Shown here: positions 9,268 to 18,126 of the stretch, piece by piece | Numbering within the stretch: the stretch's first letter is position 1 | Layout: each line of letters opens with the position of its first letter | NCBI RefSeq assembly: GCF_018798885.1 | Contig: NZ_CP076361.1 | Span: 1,827,501 to 1,891,500 of the forward strand | Direction: 5' to 3' | Source: Gemmobacter fulvus | GTDB taxonomy: Bacteria; Pseudomonadota; Alphaproteobacteria; Rhodobacterales; Rhodobacteraceae | Length of the DNA: 64,000 nucleotides | Notes under the pieces: generated by a model | Told to the model about the DNA's origin: nothing | Seen by the model: the letters and a program-made list of their open reading frames with translations, nothing else | Databases searched by the model: none | Made by a program: the position numbers and the translations under genes

Positions 9268-10133
9268 GCCGCCTCCTGCTTCAGCGTGCGCAGCGCATCT
9301 TCCAGGTCAGCGAAACTGGGCCTTACAGCGTGTGGGGTATTTTGACGCCCGACTTCGATACAGATATTCGCAGGGTGATTGTGCAGATTGGCGACCAGAA
9401 CCTCGCGTATCAGTTGATAGAAGTGACCATCCTCTTCAACCACGGCCTTCACACGCGTGGCAAACGGCCCAACAATCCCATATGCGAGAAAGACGCCAAG
9501 AAACGTGCCGACCAATGCGCCGCCAATCATTTTACCAAGGATTTCGGGTGGTTGATCAATTGACCCCATGGTCTTGATCACGCCCAGAACGGCCGCAACG
9601 ATGCCAAGGGCGGGCAAAGCATCTGCCATGGATTGCAAGGCATGGCTGGAGTGCAATGCGTGATGCTGAGCAGTCTCCATCCGCTTGTCCAGAACCTCTT
9701 CCACCTGATGCGGATCATCATAATTCATCGAGGCTGCCCGCAACGTGTCGCAGATCAGATCTATCGTCTCGTGATCCTGCTGGATCTTCGGATAACGCTT
9801 GAAAATTGTGGATTCTTTTGGCTTTTCGATATGCTCTTCCAACGCCACTGGATTTGCACGCGCAATCCTGATCAGTTCAAAAAGCAGACAAAGCAGATCC
9901 CGATAGTCGGAGGGTTTCCACCTTGGCCCTTTGAAGACTTTGCCAATATCCTTCATTGCGTGCTTGACCGAGGCCAGATCATTGGACAAAAAGAAAGCGC
10001 CGATGGCCGCCCCACCAATCATGATCATTTCGAACGGCAAGGATTTCAGAATGATGCCAAGCTTGCCTCCGGCGAGCATATAGCCGCCAAACACCATGAC
10101 AAAAATAACGACGATACCGATAATGCCGATCAT
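9264..10133 (-). CDS. motA: Flagellar motor stator protein MotA
   Basis: A 289-residue inner-membrane stator subunit with four predicted helices: residues 1-20 (MIGIIGIVVIFVMVFGGYML), about 35-55, and the conserved pair near 170-225 containing ADALPALGIVAAVLGVIKTMG and the GTFLGVFLAYGIVGP helix. A large cytoplasmic loop lies between helices 2 and 3. With MotB it forms the proton channel that drives rotation. motB is 19 kb away in this window. The gene is followed by the coupled TPR-like gene and preceded by the MotE-like gene. Confidence 0.93.
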   Translation of the reverse strand: MIGIIGIVVIFVMVFGGYMLAGGKLGIILKSLPFEMIMIGGAAIGAFFLSNDLASVKHAMKDIGKVFKGPRWKPSDYRDLLCLLFELIRIARANPVALEEHIEKPKESTIFKRYPKIQQDHETIDLICDTLRAASMNYDDPHQVEEVLDKRMETAQHHALHSSHALQSMADALPALGIVAAVLGVIKTMGSIDQPPEILGKMIGGALVGTFLGVFLAYGIVGPFATRVKAVVEEDGHFYQLIREVLVANLHNHPANICIEVGRQNTPHAVRPSFADLEDALRTLKQEAA

Positions 10134-10188
10134 GGCGGCCTCCTGCGTTTGCCTGCTGCAACCTTTTCAGGATTCCGTTAAAATTCCC

Positions 10189-10758
10189 TCACTGCTTTGG
10201 AACAGATGCGTTGCGACCTGCCAATAGTACGCTGAGAGCATAAGCCGCATCTGGGCGCATCCCCGACAGGATCGCCGCCGCCGCATCGGGCTGCATCCGC
10301 CCCAGAAAGCCAGATGCGAATTGTGGATCCATCGCATCAAACAGCAGTGCTGCATCTTTTGGCTTCATGCGCTGATAAACTTCGGTCAGCCGGGATACAT
10401 CCTCTTCGGCGGCCCCGTCTGCCAGCGCGAGGGTTGCCTTCAGCCCCTCCTCTGCCTGGGTCAGCTCGGCCAGCCGGGCGGCGATGACCTGTTCGGTCAA
10501 GGCAAGCGCCGCGAGGCGTTGACCAAGAGCCGCCTCCTGCACCAGGATTGTTGCTTCGCGCTGCGACAGCGCCTCGGCCAGTGCAGCAGGCGGCGCCGGG
10601 CAATTCAAGGGGCCAGATGCTTCGGCTTCGGATGTGTCCGCTTCGGCGGCCAAGGCCTGCCCAAGGTTCGTCCCGATCCGGAGCGCACCGCTTGCCATCA
10701 GCAGCAAAGCCAGCAGGAACAGGATGCTGTGACCCGCGCGTTTGCGCTGCCGACTCAT
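10189..10758 (-). CDS. MotE-like periplasmic flagellar protein
   Basis: A 189-residue protein with an N-terminal membrane anchor or signal (residues 10-35), an alanine/glutamate-rich coiled-coil middle, and a C-terminal MgtE-N-like helical domain (YQRMKPKDAALLFDAMD, then two SGFLGRM/AAILSGM repeats). This matches the MotE/MotC-chaperone family that assists the stator protein MotC in rhizobia and is widespread in alphaproteobacterial flagellar loci. The ATG overlaps the upstream gene's stop codon. The MotE assignment rests on architecture and context. Confidence 0.7.
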   Translation of the reverse strand: MSRQRKRAGHSILFLLALLLMASGALRIGTNLGQALAAEADTSEAEASGPLNCPAPPAALAEALSQREATILVQEAALGQRLAALALTEQVIAARLAELTQAEEGLKATLALADGAAEEDVSRLTEVYQRMKPKDAALLFDAMDPQFASGFLGRMQPDAAAAILSGMRPDAAYALSVLLAGRNASVPKQ

Positions 10759-11135
10759 TCTGCGGCCTCCAGATCTTCCCGCGCGGACCGCCTGCGCATG
10801 AAACGCAGACGCCGATCAGGTTCGACATCGCGGCGCGCATCAGCTCTGGTATCCGGCAGGTCATGCAGTGTGGCCAACATCACCTCCAGCCGCGCGGCGG
10901 CCATTTCGGCACGTCCCGTCAGCGCCTCAAGCGTCGCGGCAGATCCCGTTGCCGCCCCCCGCGCCTTGTCGAGGGCTTTTGTCATGTCGTCCACCTGCGC
11001 CGACAGCACCGCAATCGCTCCGCCCATGCCGGATTCCAGTGTCGAGAACTTTTTCAGCCGCGCCGCCAGAACATAACAGTAAACGGCGGCCCCGAAGGTG
11101 CCCGCCACCATCAAGATATCTGCAATAAGATCCAT
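10755..11135 (-). CDS. Small flagellar-cluster membrane protein (DUF6468-like)
   Basis: A 126-residue protein with a single N-terminal hydrophobic helix (MDLIADILMVAGTFGAAVYC), a coiled-coil segment at about residues 30-90 and a very basic tail (RRDVEPDRRLRFMRRRSARE). It lies between fliL and the MotE-like gene with an 11-base gap on one side and a 4-base overlap on the other, so it is part of the flagellar operon. It resembles the DUF6468 proteins found in alphaproteobacterial flagellar clusters. Function is not known to me. Confidence 0.6.
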   Translation of the reverse strand: MDLIADILMVAGTFGAAVYCYVLAARLKKFSTLESGMGGAIAVLSAQVDDMTKALDKARGAATGSAATLEALTGRAEMAAARLEVMLATLHDLPDTRADARRDVEPDRRLRFMRRRSAREDLEAAE

Positions 11136-11146
11136 AGTCCGACCTT

Positions 11147-11629
11147 TCAGTTGAGCACAAATTCGGTAATCAGCAGATCACGCACGCGTCCCTCGCCCGT
11201 GACAACCTGAATGCGGCGCAGCATTTGTGACCGCAGGCGAATCAATGCAGCAGGGTCTTGCAATTGCGCCACCTCAACCGCGCGCAAATAGGCATTCAAC
11301 ACATCCAGAATGCGCGGCATCAACTGCTTGACATCGGCCGCATGGGCCTTGTCCACCTCTACCTGCGAAGTCATGCGCAGATGCTGGTTCTTACCCGCAG
11401 CACCCAGAGAAATCACAATTGAATCAATGGGCAAGAACTGAATACCGGCAAGCGCGTCGGCCTCAGGCGATGTGGCGTGTTCCTCTGCGGCGGGGCCGAG
11501 GATATATCCGGCAAAAACTGCAAAAAAGCTGCCCGATCCAAGTATTGCCGCAAGCAGAAGCCCTGCCAGAAAAGGCAGTCTGGATTTCTTTTTACGCACC
11601 GCCTCCTGCGGCTTTTCAGGCTCTGCCAT
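11147..11629 (-). CDS. fliL: Flagellar basal body-associated protein FliL
   Basis: A 160-residue single-pass membrane protein with a short basic cytoplasmic tail, one helix at about residues 22-45 and a periplasmic stomatin-like domain ending in VRDLLITEFVLN, the conserved FliL C-terminus. FliL surrounds and stabilises the stator. The start was set at 11629 because of an excellent GGAGGT ribosome site; the frame extends five codons further upstream. It is the first gene of the minus-strand fliL-motA operon, divergent from fliF. Confidence 0.88.
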   Translation of the reverse strand: MAEPEKPQEAVRKKKSRLPFLAGLLLAAILGSGSFFAVFAGYILGPAAEEHATSPEADALAGIQFLPIDSIVISLGAAGKNQHLRMTSQVEVDKAHAADVKQLMPRILDVLNAYLRAVEVAQLQDPAALIRLRSQMLRRIQVVTGEGRVRDLLITEFVLN

Positions 11630-11675
11630 GAATACCTCCGGCATATCTTTCGTCTGAACTATATCCGCAAGGACA

Positions 11676-11690
11676 CTAACCGATTGTTAA
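11676..11690 (-). promoter_or_regulatory. CtrA-like binding site between fliL and fliF
   Basis: The sequence CTAACCGATTGTTAA reads on the minus strand as TTAA-N7-TTAG, one base away from the CtrA consensus TTAA-N7-TTAA with the exact 7-base spacing. It lies in the 119-base divergent gap between fliL and fliF. CtrA controls flagellar genes in many alphaproteobacteria, including Rhodobacterales. Confidence 0.5.
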
Positions 11691-11748
11691 GCCCATTCGT
11701 CCAAGACTGGATGAAACGGGGCAGAAGCCTCAGCATCGGAGACGTGCT

Positions 11749-13365
11749 TTGCAGAACCTCAAATCGCTCTGGGCTCAGTTGGATTTACGCCGCAGGCTGT
11801 TGGTGATCGGGGTCACGGTTGCGATGTTCGCCGCCGTGATCGGCATATCACGGCTGGCAAATGCGCCCGACTATGCGCTGCTGTATGCGGGTCTCGACAG
11901 TGCGGTGGCCGGAGAGGTGATCGCGGCGCTGGATCAGCGCGGCATCGCCTATGAGGTGCGGGGCGATTCGATCCATGTCGACGCACCGCAGCGGGATGCG
12001 GTCCGCATGGCGCTGGCCAGCGAAGGGCTGCCCGCAGCGGGCGCTGGCGGCTACGAATTGCTGGATGGACTGTCCGGCTTTGGCACGACGTCGCAGATGT
12101 TCGATGCCGCCTATTGGCGGGCGAAAGAGGGGGAGCTTGCCCGCACCATCCTCGCCACTCCGGGCATCAAATCGGCCCGCGTGCATATTGCGCAGACCAC
12201 CGCCCAGCCGTTCCGTCAGAAGCAGCGCGCCACGGCCTCGGTCACCGTTGCGGCAACGGGCGGGCTGACCCCGCTGCGCGCCAAGGCGCTGAAACATCTG
12301 GTTGCCGGAGCCGTCACCGGCATGCAGCCTGCGGATGTTTCTGTCATTGATACCGTCACGGGTCTGGTTTCAACCGGCGAGGAAGAGGGTCTGCAAGACC
12401 CCGCTGGCGCCGACCGGGCCGCAGAGTTGCGCGCCAATATCCAGCGTTTGCTGGAGGCGCGCGTCGGGCCCGGCAATGCGGTGGTCGAGGTCAGCCTGGA
12501 CCTTGTGACCGAGCGGGAACAGATCACCGAACGCATCTTTGACCCGCAGGGGCGGGTGGCCATTTCCACCGATACGGAAGAAAAGTCAGGCACGTCGCGC
12601 GAAGGCAGCGAAGATGTGACCGTCGCGTCGAATCTGCCCGAGGGCGATGCGACGGCAGGCGGCAAGAGCCAGAGCCAAACTGCAGAAACCCGCGAACGGG
12701 TGAATTTCGAAGTCTCCGAGACGCAGCGCGAGGTGATCCGCGCGCCCGGCTCCATCCGCAAGATCAGCGTGGCGGTTCTGGTGGACGGGATCCAGAAACC
12801 CGGCCCGGATGGCACGCTCGGCTGGGAGGCCAGACCGGAGGAAGAACTGGCGGTGCTGCGCGAACTGGTCAGCTCTGCGGTGGGGTTCGATGCGGCACGC
12901 GGTGATGTGCTGACCCTGAAATCCCTGGCCTTCGAGCCGCTGCCCGATGTGGGCACCTTGGCCGAAGCCGGAATGTTTTCGGCTTTGGGTAATATCAACA
13001 TCATGGCGCTGATCCAACTCGCCGTCCTCACCCTCGTGGCTCTGGTGCTGGGTCTGTTTGTATTACGGCCAATTCTGGCAGGCACCGGAGGAAATGCCGC
13101 GCCACTGCTGCCACCTGTCCCACTTGCCCTGCCCGGCACTGGCTCGGCAGCCCTTGAAGCGCGATCGGGCGAGGATGGCTTTCGGGTTGTCAGCGGCGAG
13201 ATCGACGATATCGGCGATCTGTCCGACATCGCGCTTGTCAGTGCCGAGGCAAGCCACCCGGCCGATGATCCGATGGCCAGGCTACGCAAGCTGATCGAAG
13301 AACGTCAGGCCGAATCCGTCGAAATCCTCAGAAGCTGGCTTGAGGCGGATGAGGAGCGGGCGTGA
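11749..13365 (+). CDS. fliF: Flagellar MS-ring protein FliF
   Basis: A 538-residue MS-ring protein with an N-terminal helix (residues 13-33), the secretin-like periplasmic ring domains starting at NAPDYALLYAGLD, a second helix near residues 420-440 (MALIQLAVLTLVALVLGLFV) and a C-terminal cytoplasmic FliG-binding tail. The start is TTG at 11749, preceded at 7 bases by GGAG. No in-frame ATG keeps the first membrane helix, so TTG is well supported. It heads fliF-fliH-fliN-fliP, with fliH overlapping its stop. Confidence 0.93.
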   Translation: MQNLKSLWAQLDLRRRLLVIGVTVAMFAAVIGISRLANAPDYALLYAGLDSAVAGEVIAALDQRGIAYEVRGDSIHVDAPQRDAVRMALASEGLPAAGAGGYELLDGLSGFGTTSQMFDAAYWRAKEGELARTILATPGIKSARVHIAQTTAQPFRQKQRATASVTVAATGGLTPLRAKALKHLVAGAVTGMQPADVSVIDTVTGLVSTGEEEGLQDPAGADRAAELRANIQRLLEARVGPGNAVVEVSLDLVTEREQITERIFDPQGRVAISTDTEEKSGTSREGSEDVTVASNLPEGDATAGGKSQSQTAETRERVNFEVSETQREVIRAPGSIRKISVAVLVDGIQKPGPDGTLGWEARPEEELAVLRELVSSAVGFDAARGDVLTLKSLAFEPLPDVGTLAEAGMFSALGNINIMALIQLAVLTLVALVLGLFVLRPILAGTGGNAAPLLPPVPLALPGTGSAALEARSGEDGFRVVSGEIDDIGDLSDIALVSAEASHPADDPMARLRKLIEERQAESVEILRSWLEADEERA

Positions 13366-13943
13366 TGGCGCTGTTGAAGCTCGAAATCTTTGAAACGGCT
13401 GAATCGGTGGCCAAAGAGGCAAATCCCGCCGATGGCTCGGCGTTGGAGGATGTCCGGCTCGCCGCCTATGAACAGGGCTATTCAGCGGGATGGGAGGACG
13501 CGAGCGCCGCGCAATCCAGCGAACAGAGCCGTATCCGCAGCGATCTTGCCCGCAATATTCAGGCCTTGGGGTTCACCTTCCACGAGGCGCGTCTGCATAT
13601 GCTGAAGGCGCTTGCGCCCTTGATGCAGGAAATCGTGTGCCAGCTTCTGCCCGAAGTTGCCCGCACCGCGCTGGCACCCACGGTGCTGCAAACCCTGATG
13701 CCGCTGACCGAACAGATAGCGGATGCCCCTGTTTCGCTCGTGCTGAATCCCATGGCGCGCGCGCCGGTCGAGGCGCTTCTGGAACAGGCGACCAGCCTGC
13801 CGATCAAAATCGTCGAGGAGCCGAGCCTGAGCGAGGGGCAGGCCTATCTGCGTCTGGGGGATTGCGAGACCCATATTGATCTGGATCGCGCCACTGCAGA
13901 CCTCACCGCCGCAATACGCGGCTTCTTTGGATTGCCGGAATAG
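13362..13943 (+). CDS. fliH: FliH-like flagellar export regulator
   Basis: A 193-residue protein in the position of FliH, between fliF and fliN. It has an AYEQGYSAGWEDA segment (residues 28-40) typical of FliH/YscL, a helical middle and a small C-terminal domain. FliH would anchor the export ATPase FliI to the C-ring. The sequence family is divergent in Rhodobacterales, so the symbol rests partly on context. GTG at 13362 and ATG at 13365 are both possible starts behind GAGGAG; both overlap the fliF stop codon. Confidence 0.75.
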   Translation: MMALLKLEIFETAESVAKEANPADGSALEDVRLAAYEQGYSAGWEDASAAQSSEQSRIRSDLARNIQALGFTFHEARLHMLKALAPLMQEIVCQLLPEVARTALAPTVLQTLMPLTEQIADAPVSLVLNPMARAPVEALLEQATSLPIKIVEEPSLSEGQAYLRLGDCETHIDLDRATADLTAAIRGFFGLPE

Positions 13944-13953
13944 GGAGCCCGAA

Positions 13954-14223
13954 ATGGATCAGAATGCAGAGATGAACCCGTTCAGCCAGGTGCCGATCGA
14001 AATCACCATTTCGGTGGGCAAGGCCCGGCCGCAGGTGCGCGAATTGCTGAAATTGCAGCGCGATGCGGTGCTGGCGCTGGACCGCCGCGTCGATGATCCG
14101 GTGGAGCTTTACGTTGGCGACCGGCTGATCGCGCGTGGTGAATTGCAAGAGCTGGAGGGGGATCAGGCCGGGCAGCTTGCCGTCCGGCTGACCGAAGTGG
14201 CCAATCTGCGCGGCGGGCTTTGA
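13954..14223 (+). CDS. fliN: Flagellar motor switch protein FliN
   Basis: An 89-residue SpoA/FliN domain protein: PIEITISVGKARPQVRELLKL, then VELYVGDRLIARGEL, then a conserved C-terminus LAVRLTEVANL. This is a minimal FliN of the C-ring. The start at 13954 follows AGGGAG; the frame extends upstream inside fliH without a better site. The stop overlaps the fliP start as TGATG. Confidence 0.92.
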   Translation: MDQNAEMNPFSQVPIEITISVGKARPQVRELLKLQRDAVLALDRRVDDPVELYVGDRLIARGELQELEGDQAGQLAVRLTEVANLRGGL

Positions 14224-14943
14224 TGCGCTGTCTGCCCCTGTGTCTGCTGCTGGCTGTCATCTGGTCATGCCCTGCCCACGCGCAGAATCTTTCGATTGAT
14301 CTGGGGGATCAGACCTCACTGGGCACCCGTTCGATCCAGCTGATTGCGCTGATCACCGTGCTGAGCCTGGTGCCGGGGCTGGCCGGTGATGGTCACCTGT
14401 TTCCCCTTCATCGTCACAGTCTTGTCGATCCTGCGGCAGGCCATCGGGTTACAACAGGCACCACCGAACATGCTGATCATCAGCCTGGCACTGTTTCTGA
14501 GCTGGTTTGTTATGGATCCGGTGCTGACCGAGGCGTGGGAGCGTGGGGCAGGCCCTCTGTCGCGCGGCGAGATCGAGTTGAGCGAGGCGATTCCGCTGAC
14601 ACTCGCACCCTTCCGAAGTTTCATGGCCGCCCGGCTGGACTCCGATACCTTCGCTTCGATGCAGGCACTGCGACCGGCGGCAGAGGGGGCGGCGATTGAT
14701 GCGCCCCTGTCGTTGCTGGTGCCCTCTTTCCTGCTGTCGGAGATACAGCGCGCTTTTGAAATCGGCTTTCTGGTGTTCCTGCCGTTTCTGATCATTGATC
14801 TGGTGGTTGCGGCCATACTGATGTCGATGGGCATGATGATGGTGCCGCCTGCCATCGTCTCTTTGCCGTTCAAACTGGCCTTCTTTGTGGTCGCTGATGG
14901 ATGGAGCCTGCTTTCAGCGGCCTTGGTGCGCAGTTATTTCTGA
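14223..14943 (+). pseudogene. fliP: fliP, flagellar export membrane protein, with one-base frameshift
   Basis: FliP is a core membrane component of the flagellar export gate. The reading frame starts at 14223 with a signal peptide (MRCLPLCLLLAVIWSCPAHA) and the first helix as far as LSLVPGLA. It then shifts: the family continuation MVTCFPFIVTVLSILRQ and the rest of the protein to the stop at 14943 lie in another frame that opens at 14386. Dropping one G at 14385/14386 (GGCCGGTG to GGCCGTG) joins the halves into a full 239-residue FliP. As written the gene is broken. It may be a real mutation or an assembly error; the site is not a homopolymer run. Confidence 0.85.
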
Positions 14944-15056
14944 AGCGCGCGCAGCCAGGGCTGCAACATCGCTCAACCCCGTGTGATGTCACGCAGGCGT
15001 GTGTTGCCGCAGCGCAGGGCGCGGCGCAGTTTTCCTGCATGAACAGGGAGATGGAT

Positions 15057-15677
15057 ATGCGGATCGGATTGATTGGGCTGGCCGTGCTGCTGGCAACGGG
15101 TGCGCAGGCCGCCCCCGAAAAGGCCATTGTGGCAGGTGGCTGCTTCTGGTGTGTGGAATCCGATTTTGAAGCGGTCAAAGGTGTGACCGATGTGGTATCG
15201 GGCTACACTGGCGGGCGGGGCGACAATCCGACCTACAAGGATGTCACAAACGGCGGCACGGGGCATTACGAGGCCGTCGAAATCACCTTTGACAATGCGG
15301 TGATCAGCTATGCCGATCTGATGGCGAAGTTCCTGCGCTCCATAGATGTGACGGATGCAGGCGGTCAGTTCTGTGACCGTGGTGACAGCTACAGAACCGC
15401 AATATTTGCCGCCAGTGCCGAGCAAAAACAGGCGGCCGAAGCGGCCATTTCGGCAGCCGAAAAGACGCTTGGGCAGACCATCGTCACCCCGGTTCTGCCC
15501 GCCGCGCCGTTTTGGCCGGCCGAGGCCTATCATCAGGATTATTACAAATCCTCGGACATCGTGCTCACGCGTGGCGGCCCGAAGCAGAAGAAAAATGCCT
15601 ATAAATTCTACCGCGAAGGCTGCGGTCGCGACGACAGGCTGCGCGCGGTCTGGGGGGCGGAGGCTTTTGTGAAGTAA
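15057..15677 (+). CDS. msrA: Peptide-methionine (S)-S-oxide reductase MsrA, exported
   Basis: A 206-residue MsrA with a signal peptide ([19 protein letters not shown]), then the catalytic motif [12 protein letters not shown], whose first cysteine is nucleophilic, followed by SGYTGG and a glutamate-bearing [13 protein letters not shown]-terminal cysteine in YREGCGRDD is a likely resolving residue. The signal peptide suggests repair of oxidised methionine in periplasmic proteins. The start at 15057 is chosen because AGGGAG lies 6 bases upstream. It is a single gene, convergent with the next. Confidence 0.9.
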   Translation: MRIGLIGLAVLLATGAQAAPEKAIVAGGCFWCVESDFEAVKGVTDVVSGYTGGRGDNPTYKDVTNGGTGHYEAVEITFDNAVISYADLMAKFLRSIDVTDAGGQFCDRGDSYRTAIFAASAEQKQAAEAAISAAEKTLGQTIVTPVLPAAPFWPAEAYHQDYYKSSDIVLTRGGPKQKKNAYKFYREGCGRDDRLRAVWGAEAFVK

Positions 15678-15682
15678 CGCCT

Positions 15683-15994
15683 TCAGCCCGGTGTGCCGGG
15701 GCCGCGTTGCGTAAGGCGCTTCATATTGGAGCGGGTGCGCATCCGCACCGGCTTCAGCGCGGCCATTGCCACACCGGCAGCGCCCTTGCCGCTCAGCATC
15801 GCGCGCCCGGCGGCCATGGCCGATTGCGTCATGGCTTCGGTCTTTTCCTGCACCATGCGGCTGTTTTCTTCGGGGGTGACATTCCACAACCCGGCCATGC
15901 CCCAAAGGCGCATGGCGATGACCATCTGCGCCTCGGCCAGCATGAGGCCTGTGTGCATTGACAGTTTGACGGCCTGAGTCGGGGTCACGAACAT
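15683..15994 (-). CDS. Small Ala/Met-rich protein of unknown function
   Basis: A 103-residue protein, MFVTPTQAVKLSMHTG followed by an amphipathic, alanine- and methionine-rich helix (MLAEAQMVIAMRLWGMAGLW) and a basic C-terminus. Similar small proteins are common in Rhodobacteraceae and are sometimes mislabelled antifreeze protein; they resemble phasins in helix content. Function is unknown. The start at 15994 has AGGA at good spacing; the frame runs upstream to 16045 without support. It stands alone, convergent with msrA. Confidence 0.65.
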   Translation of the reverse strand: MFVTPTQAVKLSMHTGLMLAEAQMVIAMRLWGMAGLWNVTPEENSRMVQEKTEAMTQSAMAAGRAMLSGKGAAGVAMAALKPVRMRTRSNMKRLTQRGPGTPG

Positions 15995-16079
15995 TACGCA
16001 TTTCCTGATATATATGTCGCGACCATGACAGGCCGACCCGCACATGGGAAGGGCTACGCCGGATCAGGCCGACGAAAGT

Positions 16080-18035
16080 CTAATCCGTAATACCGATTTT
16101 CAGGCCCTCCAGCACCGCCTCTTCGGCGGAACGCGGGGTCAGCGCATCGCCAATCACCTGCACCGGGCCGGTCCAGGGCGCAAGATCCTCGGCCAGCCTG
16201 GCATCCGGCAGATGCCCCTGCGCAAGCACAAGTGTATCGGTGCCCTCTGCCAGAATCGGCGCGCCATTGGCCGAATGGGTAAAGTAGACCGTATCCCCAT
16301 CCGCCCCGAACAGACGGCAATAGGGGCGGATGTCGACGCCAAGCCCATGCAATCGCGCCACCATTTCATCGCGCACATAAAGCGGCAGGCTTTCACCTGC
16401 GGCAATCCCCTCGACACAAAGCCGCACGGTGCAGCCGTCGCGGGCCAGCTTTTCCGCCAACCCCATCCCGATCCAGTCGCCGCGCCAATCCGCAATCACC
16501 ACCCGCGCGCCCGGATTGGCTTCGCCGCGCAAGATCTGCCAGGCATCCAGCACATGCGCGCCGTCACTCTCTATCTCAGGGCGGCGCGGCTGTGCGCCTG
16601 TGGCAATAATCACGCGGTCCGGGGCCTCTTGCTGCACCAGATCCAGCGTTACCGGGGTATTCAGGCGTATCGTCACCGCTGCCTGACGCGCCTCATGGGC
16701 CAGATTGGTGATCAGACCGCCAAACTCCGCCCGCCCCGGCAAAAGCTGTGCCAGCAAGGCCTGCCCGCCAAGCTGCGCCGCCGCCTCACACAGCGTGACG
16801 TGATGGCCGCGCGCCGCAAGGATCGCAGCCGCCTTCAACCCTGCCGGGCCGCCGCCGGCCACCAGAATGCGCTGCGGCTGAGCTGTGGCGATCTTGCCCG
16901 CAGCCAGAGTCAGCTCGCGCCCGGTTTCCGGGTATTGGATGCAGGAAATCGGGTAGCCGCGATGAAAATGCCCGATACAGGCCTGATTGCAGCCGATACA
17001 GGCGCGAATATCGTCCACGCGATCCGTTCGGGCCTTGGCGGGCATCTCCGGGTCACAGATCATGGCCCGAGTCATGCCGCACAGATGTGCCTGACCACTG
17101 CGCAGGATCTGTTCTGCGATTTGCGGCTGATTGATGCGCCCGGTGACGATGACCGGCTTTTGCACCGCCTTTGTGACCTGCGCGGCAAAAGGCGCGGTAT
17201 AGCCTGCCTCGTAAAACATCGGTGGCACGATATGGATCGCCCCCGCCAGCGAGGCCGAAGTGCCCGCAATCACATGAAACACATCCACGATGCCTGCCGC
17301 GTCGATTGTCCGGCAGGCGGTCAGGGTCTCCGAAGGGTCCAGCGCGTCAATATCCCGCTCTTCCCCGCTGACCCGCAGGCTGATGGTGAAATCGGGCGCG
17401 GTGGCGACGCGGATCGCTGCTGCCACCTCCATGGTAAAGCGCAGCCGGTTCTCCAGACTGCCGCCATAGGCATCCTGCCGTTTGTTGACCGCCGGGTTGA
17501 GGAACTGCGCCGGAAGATAGCCGTGCGAGGCGACAATTTCGCAGCCATCAAAGCCCGCCTGCATCAGCCGCCGCGCCGCCGCGGCATAGCCCTGCACGAT
17601 CTCTGCAATCATCGCGAGGCTGAGCGGCACCGGCATCACCCGAAAGCGCGAGTTTGGCACCGCCGAGGGCGCATAGGCCACCGCCGCCGTGCCATCCTGG
17701 GTTTCCATGATCTCGCGCCCCGGATGGAACAATTGCCCGATGATGCGCGTGCCATGAGCCTTCACCGCCTGCGCCAACCGTGCATAGCCCGGAATCGCGC
17801 TGTCTTCGGTCGCCATCAGGATATGCGAGGTGTAGCGCGCCGTTTCATGCACGCCCGAAACCTGCACGATGATCAGCCCGGCCCCGCCTTTGGCCCGCGC
17901 CGCGTGATAGGCGACCAAGCGGTCGGTCACATGCCCGTCATGTGCCATCACCGTATCATGCCCGGTCGAGACGATGCGGTTCATCACCTCCATGCCGCCA
18001 AGACGGATGGGAGAAAACAGGCTGGGGAAGGACAT
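16080..18035 (-). CDS. OYE-type NADH:flavin oxidoreductase with Fe-S and FAD domains
   Basis: A 651-residue enzyme of the 2,4-dienoyl-CoA reductase/trimethylamine dehydrogenase/N-methylproline demethylase family. An FMN TIM barrel covers residues 1 to about 345. A [4Fe-4S] motif follows (CIGCNQACIGHFHRGYPISC, family spacing C-x2-C-x3-C-x11-C), then an FAD/NAD domain starting at ILVAGGGPAGLKAAA near residue 393. The substrate cannot be read from sequence; N-demethylation of betaine-type compounds is one possibility. The start at 18035 follows GGAGC at 6 bases. It lies 91 bases after ureG on the same strand and may be co-transcribed with urease. Confidence 0.8.
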   Translation of the reverse strand: MSFPSLFSPIRLGGMEVMNRIVSTGHDTVMAHDGHVTDRLVAYHAARAKGGAGLIIVQVSGVHETARYTSHILMATEDSAIPGYARLAQAVKAHGTRIIGQLFHPGREIMETQDGTAAVAYAPSAVPNSRFRVMPVPLSLAMIAEIVQGYAAAARRLMQAGFDGCEIVASHGYLPAQFLNPAVNKRQDAYGGSLENRLRFTMEVAAAIRVATAPDFTISLRVSGEERDIDALDPSETLTACRTIDAAGIVDVFHVIAGTSASLAGAIHIVPPMFYEAGYTAPFAAQVTKAVQKPVIVTGRINQPQIAEQILRSGQAHLCGMTRAMICDPEMPAKARTDRVDDIRACIGCNQACIGHFHRGYPISCIQYPETGRELTLAAGKIATAQPQRILVAGGGPAGLKAAAILAARGHHVTLCEAAAQLGGQALLAQLLPGRAEFGGLITNLAHEARQAAVTIRLNTPVTLDLVQQEAPDRVIIATGAQPRRPEIESDGAHVLDAWQILRGEANPGARVVIADWRGDWIGMGLAEKLARDGCTVRLCVEGIAAGESLPLYVRDEMVARLHGLGVDIRPYCRLFGADGDTVYFTHSANGAPILAEGTDTLVLAQGHLPDARLAEDLAPWTGPVQVIGDALTPRSAEEAVLEGLKIGITD

Positions 18036-18126
18036 GCGGCGCTCCGATCTGGCTGGGCGCAGCTTGGGCGCAGGCGGACAGCGCTGCAAGCCGATGGCCG
18101 ACGCGGCCATGGCCCGGCACCGACAT

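Noticed and set aside
14370-14400. Programmed frameshifting in fliP
   Set aside because: No slippery heptamer, downstream stimulator or known precedent was seen; a one-base insertion explains the data more simply.
14386-14943. A separate short gene starting GTG-ATG within fliP
   Set aside because: It is exactly the C-terminal part of FliP and has no ribosome site of its own; it lacks the signal peptide and first helix.
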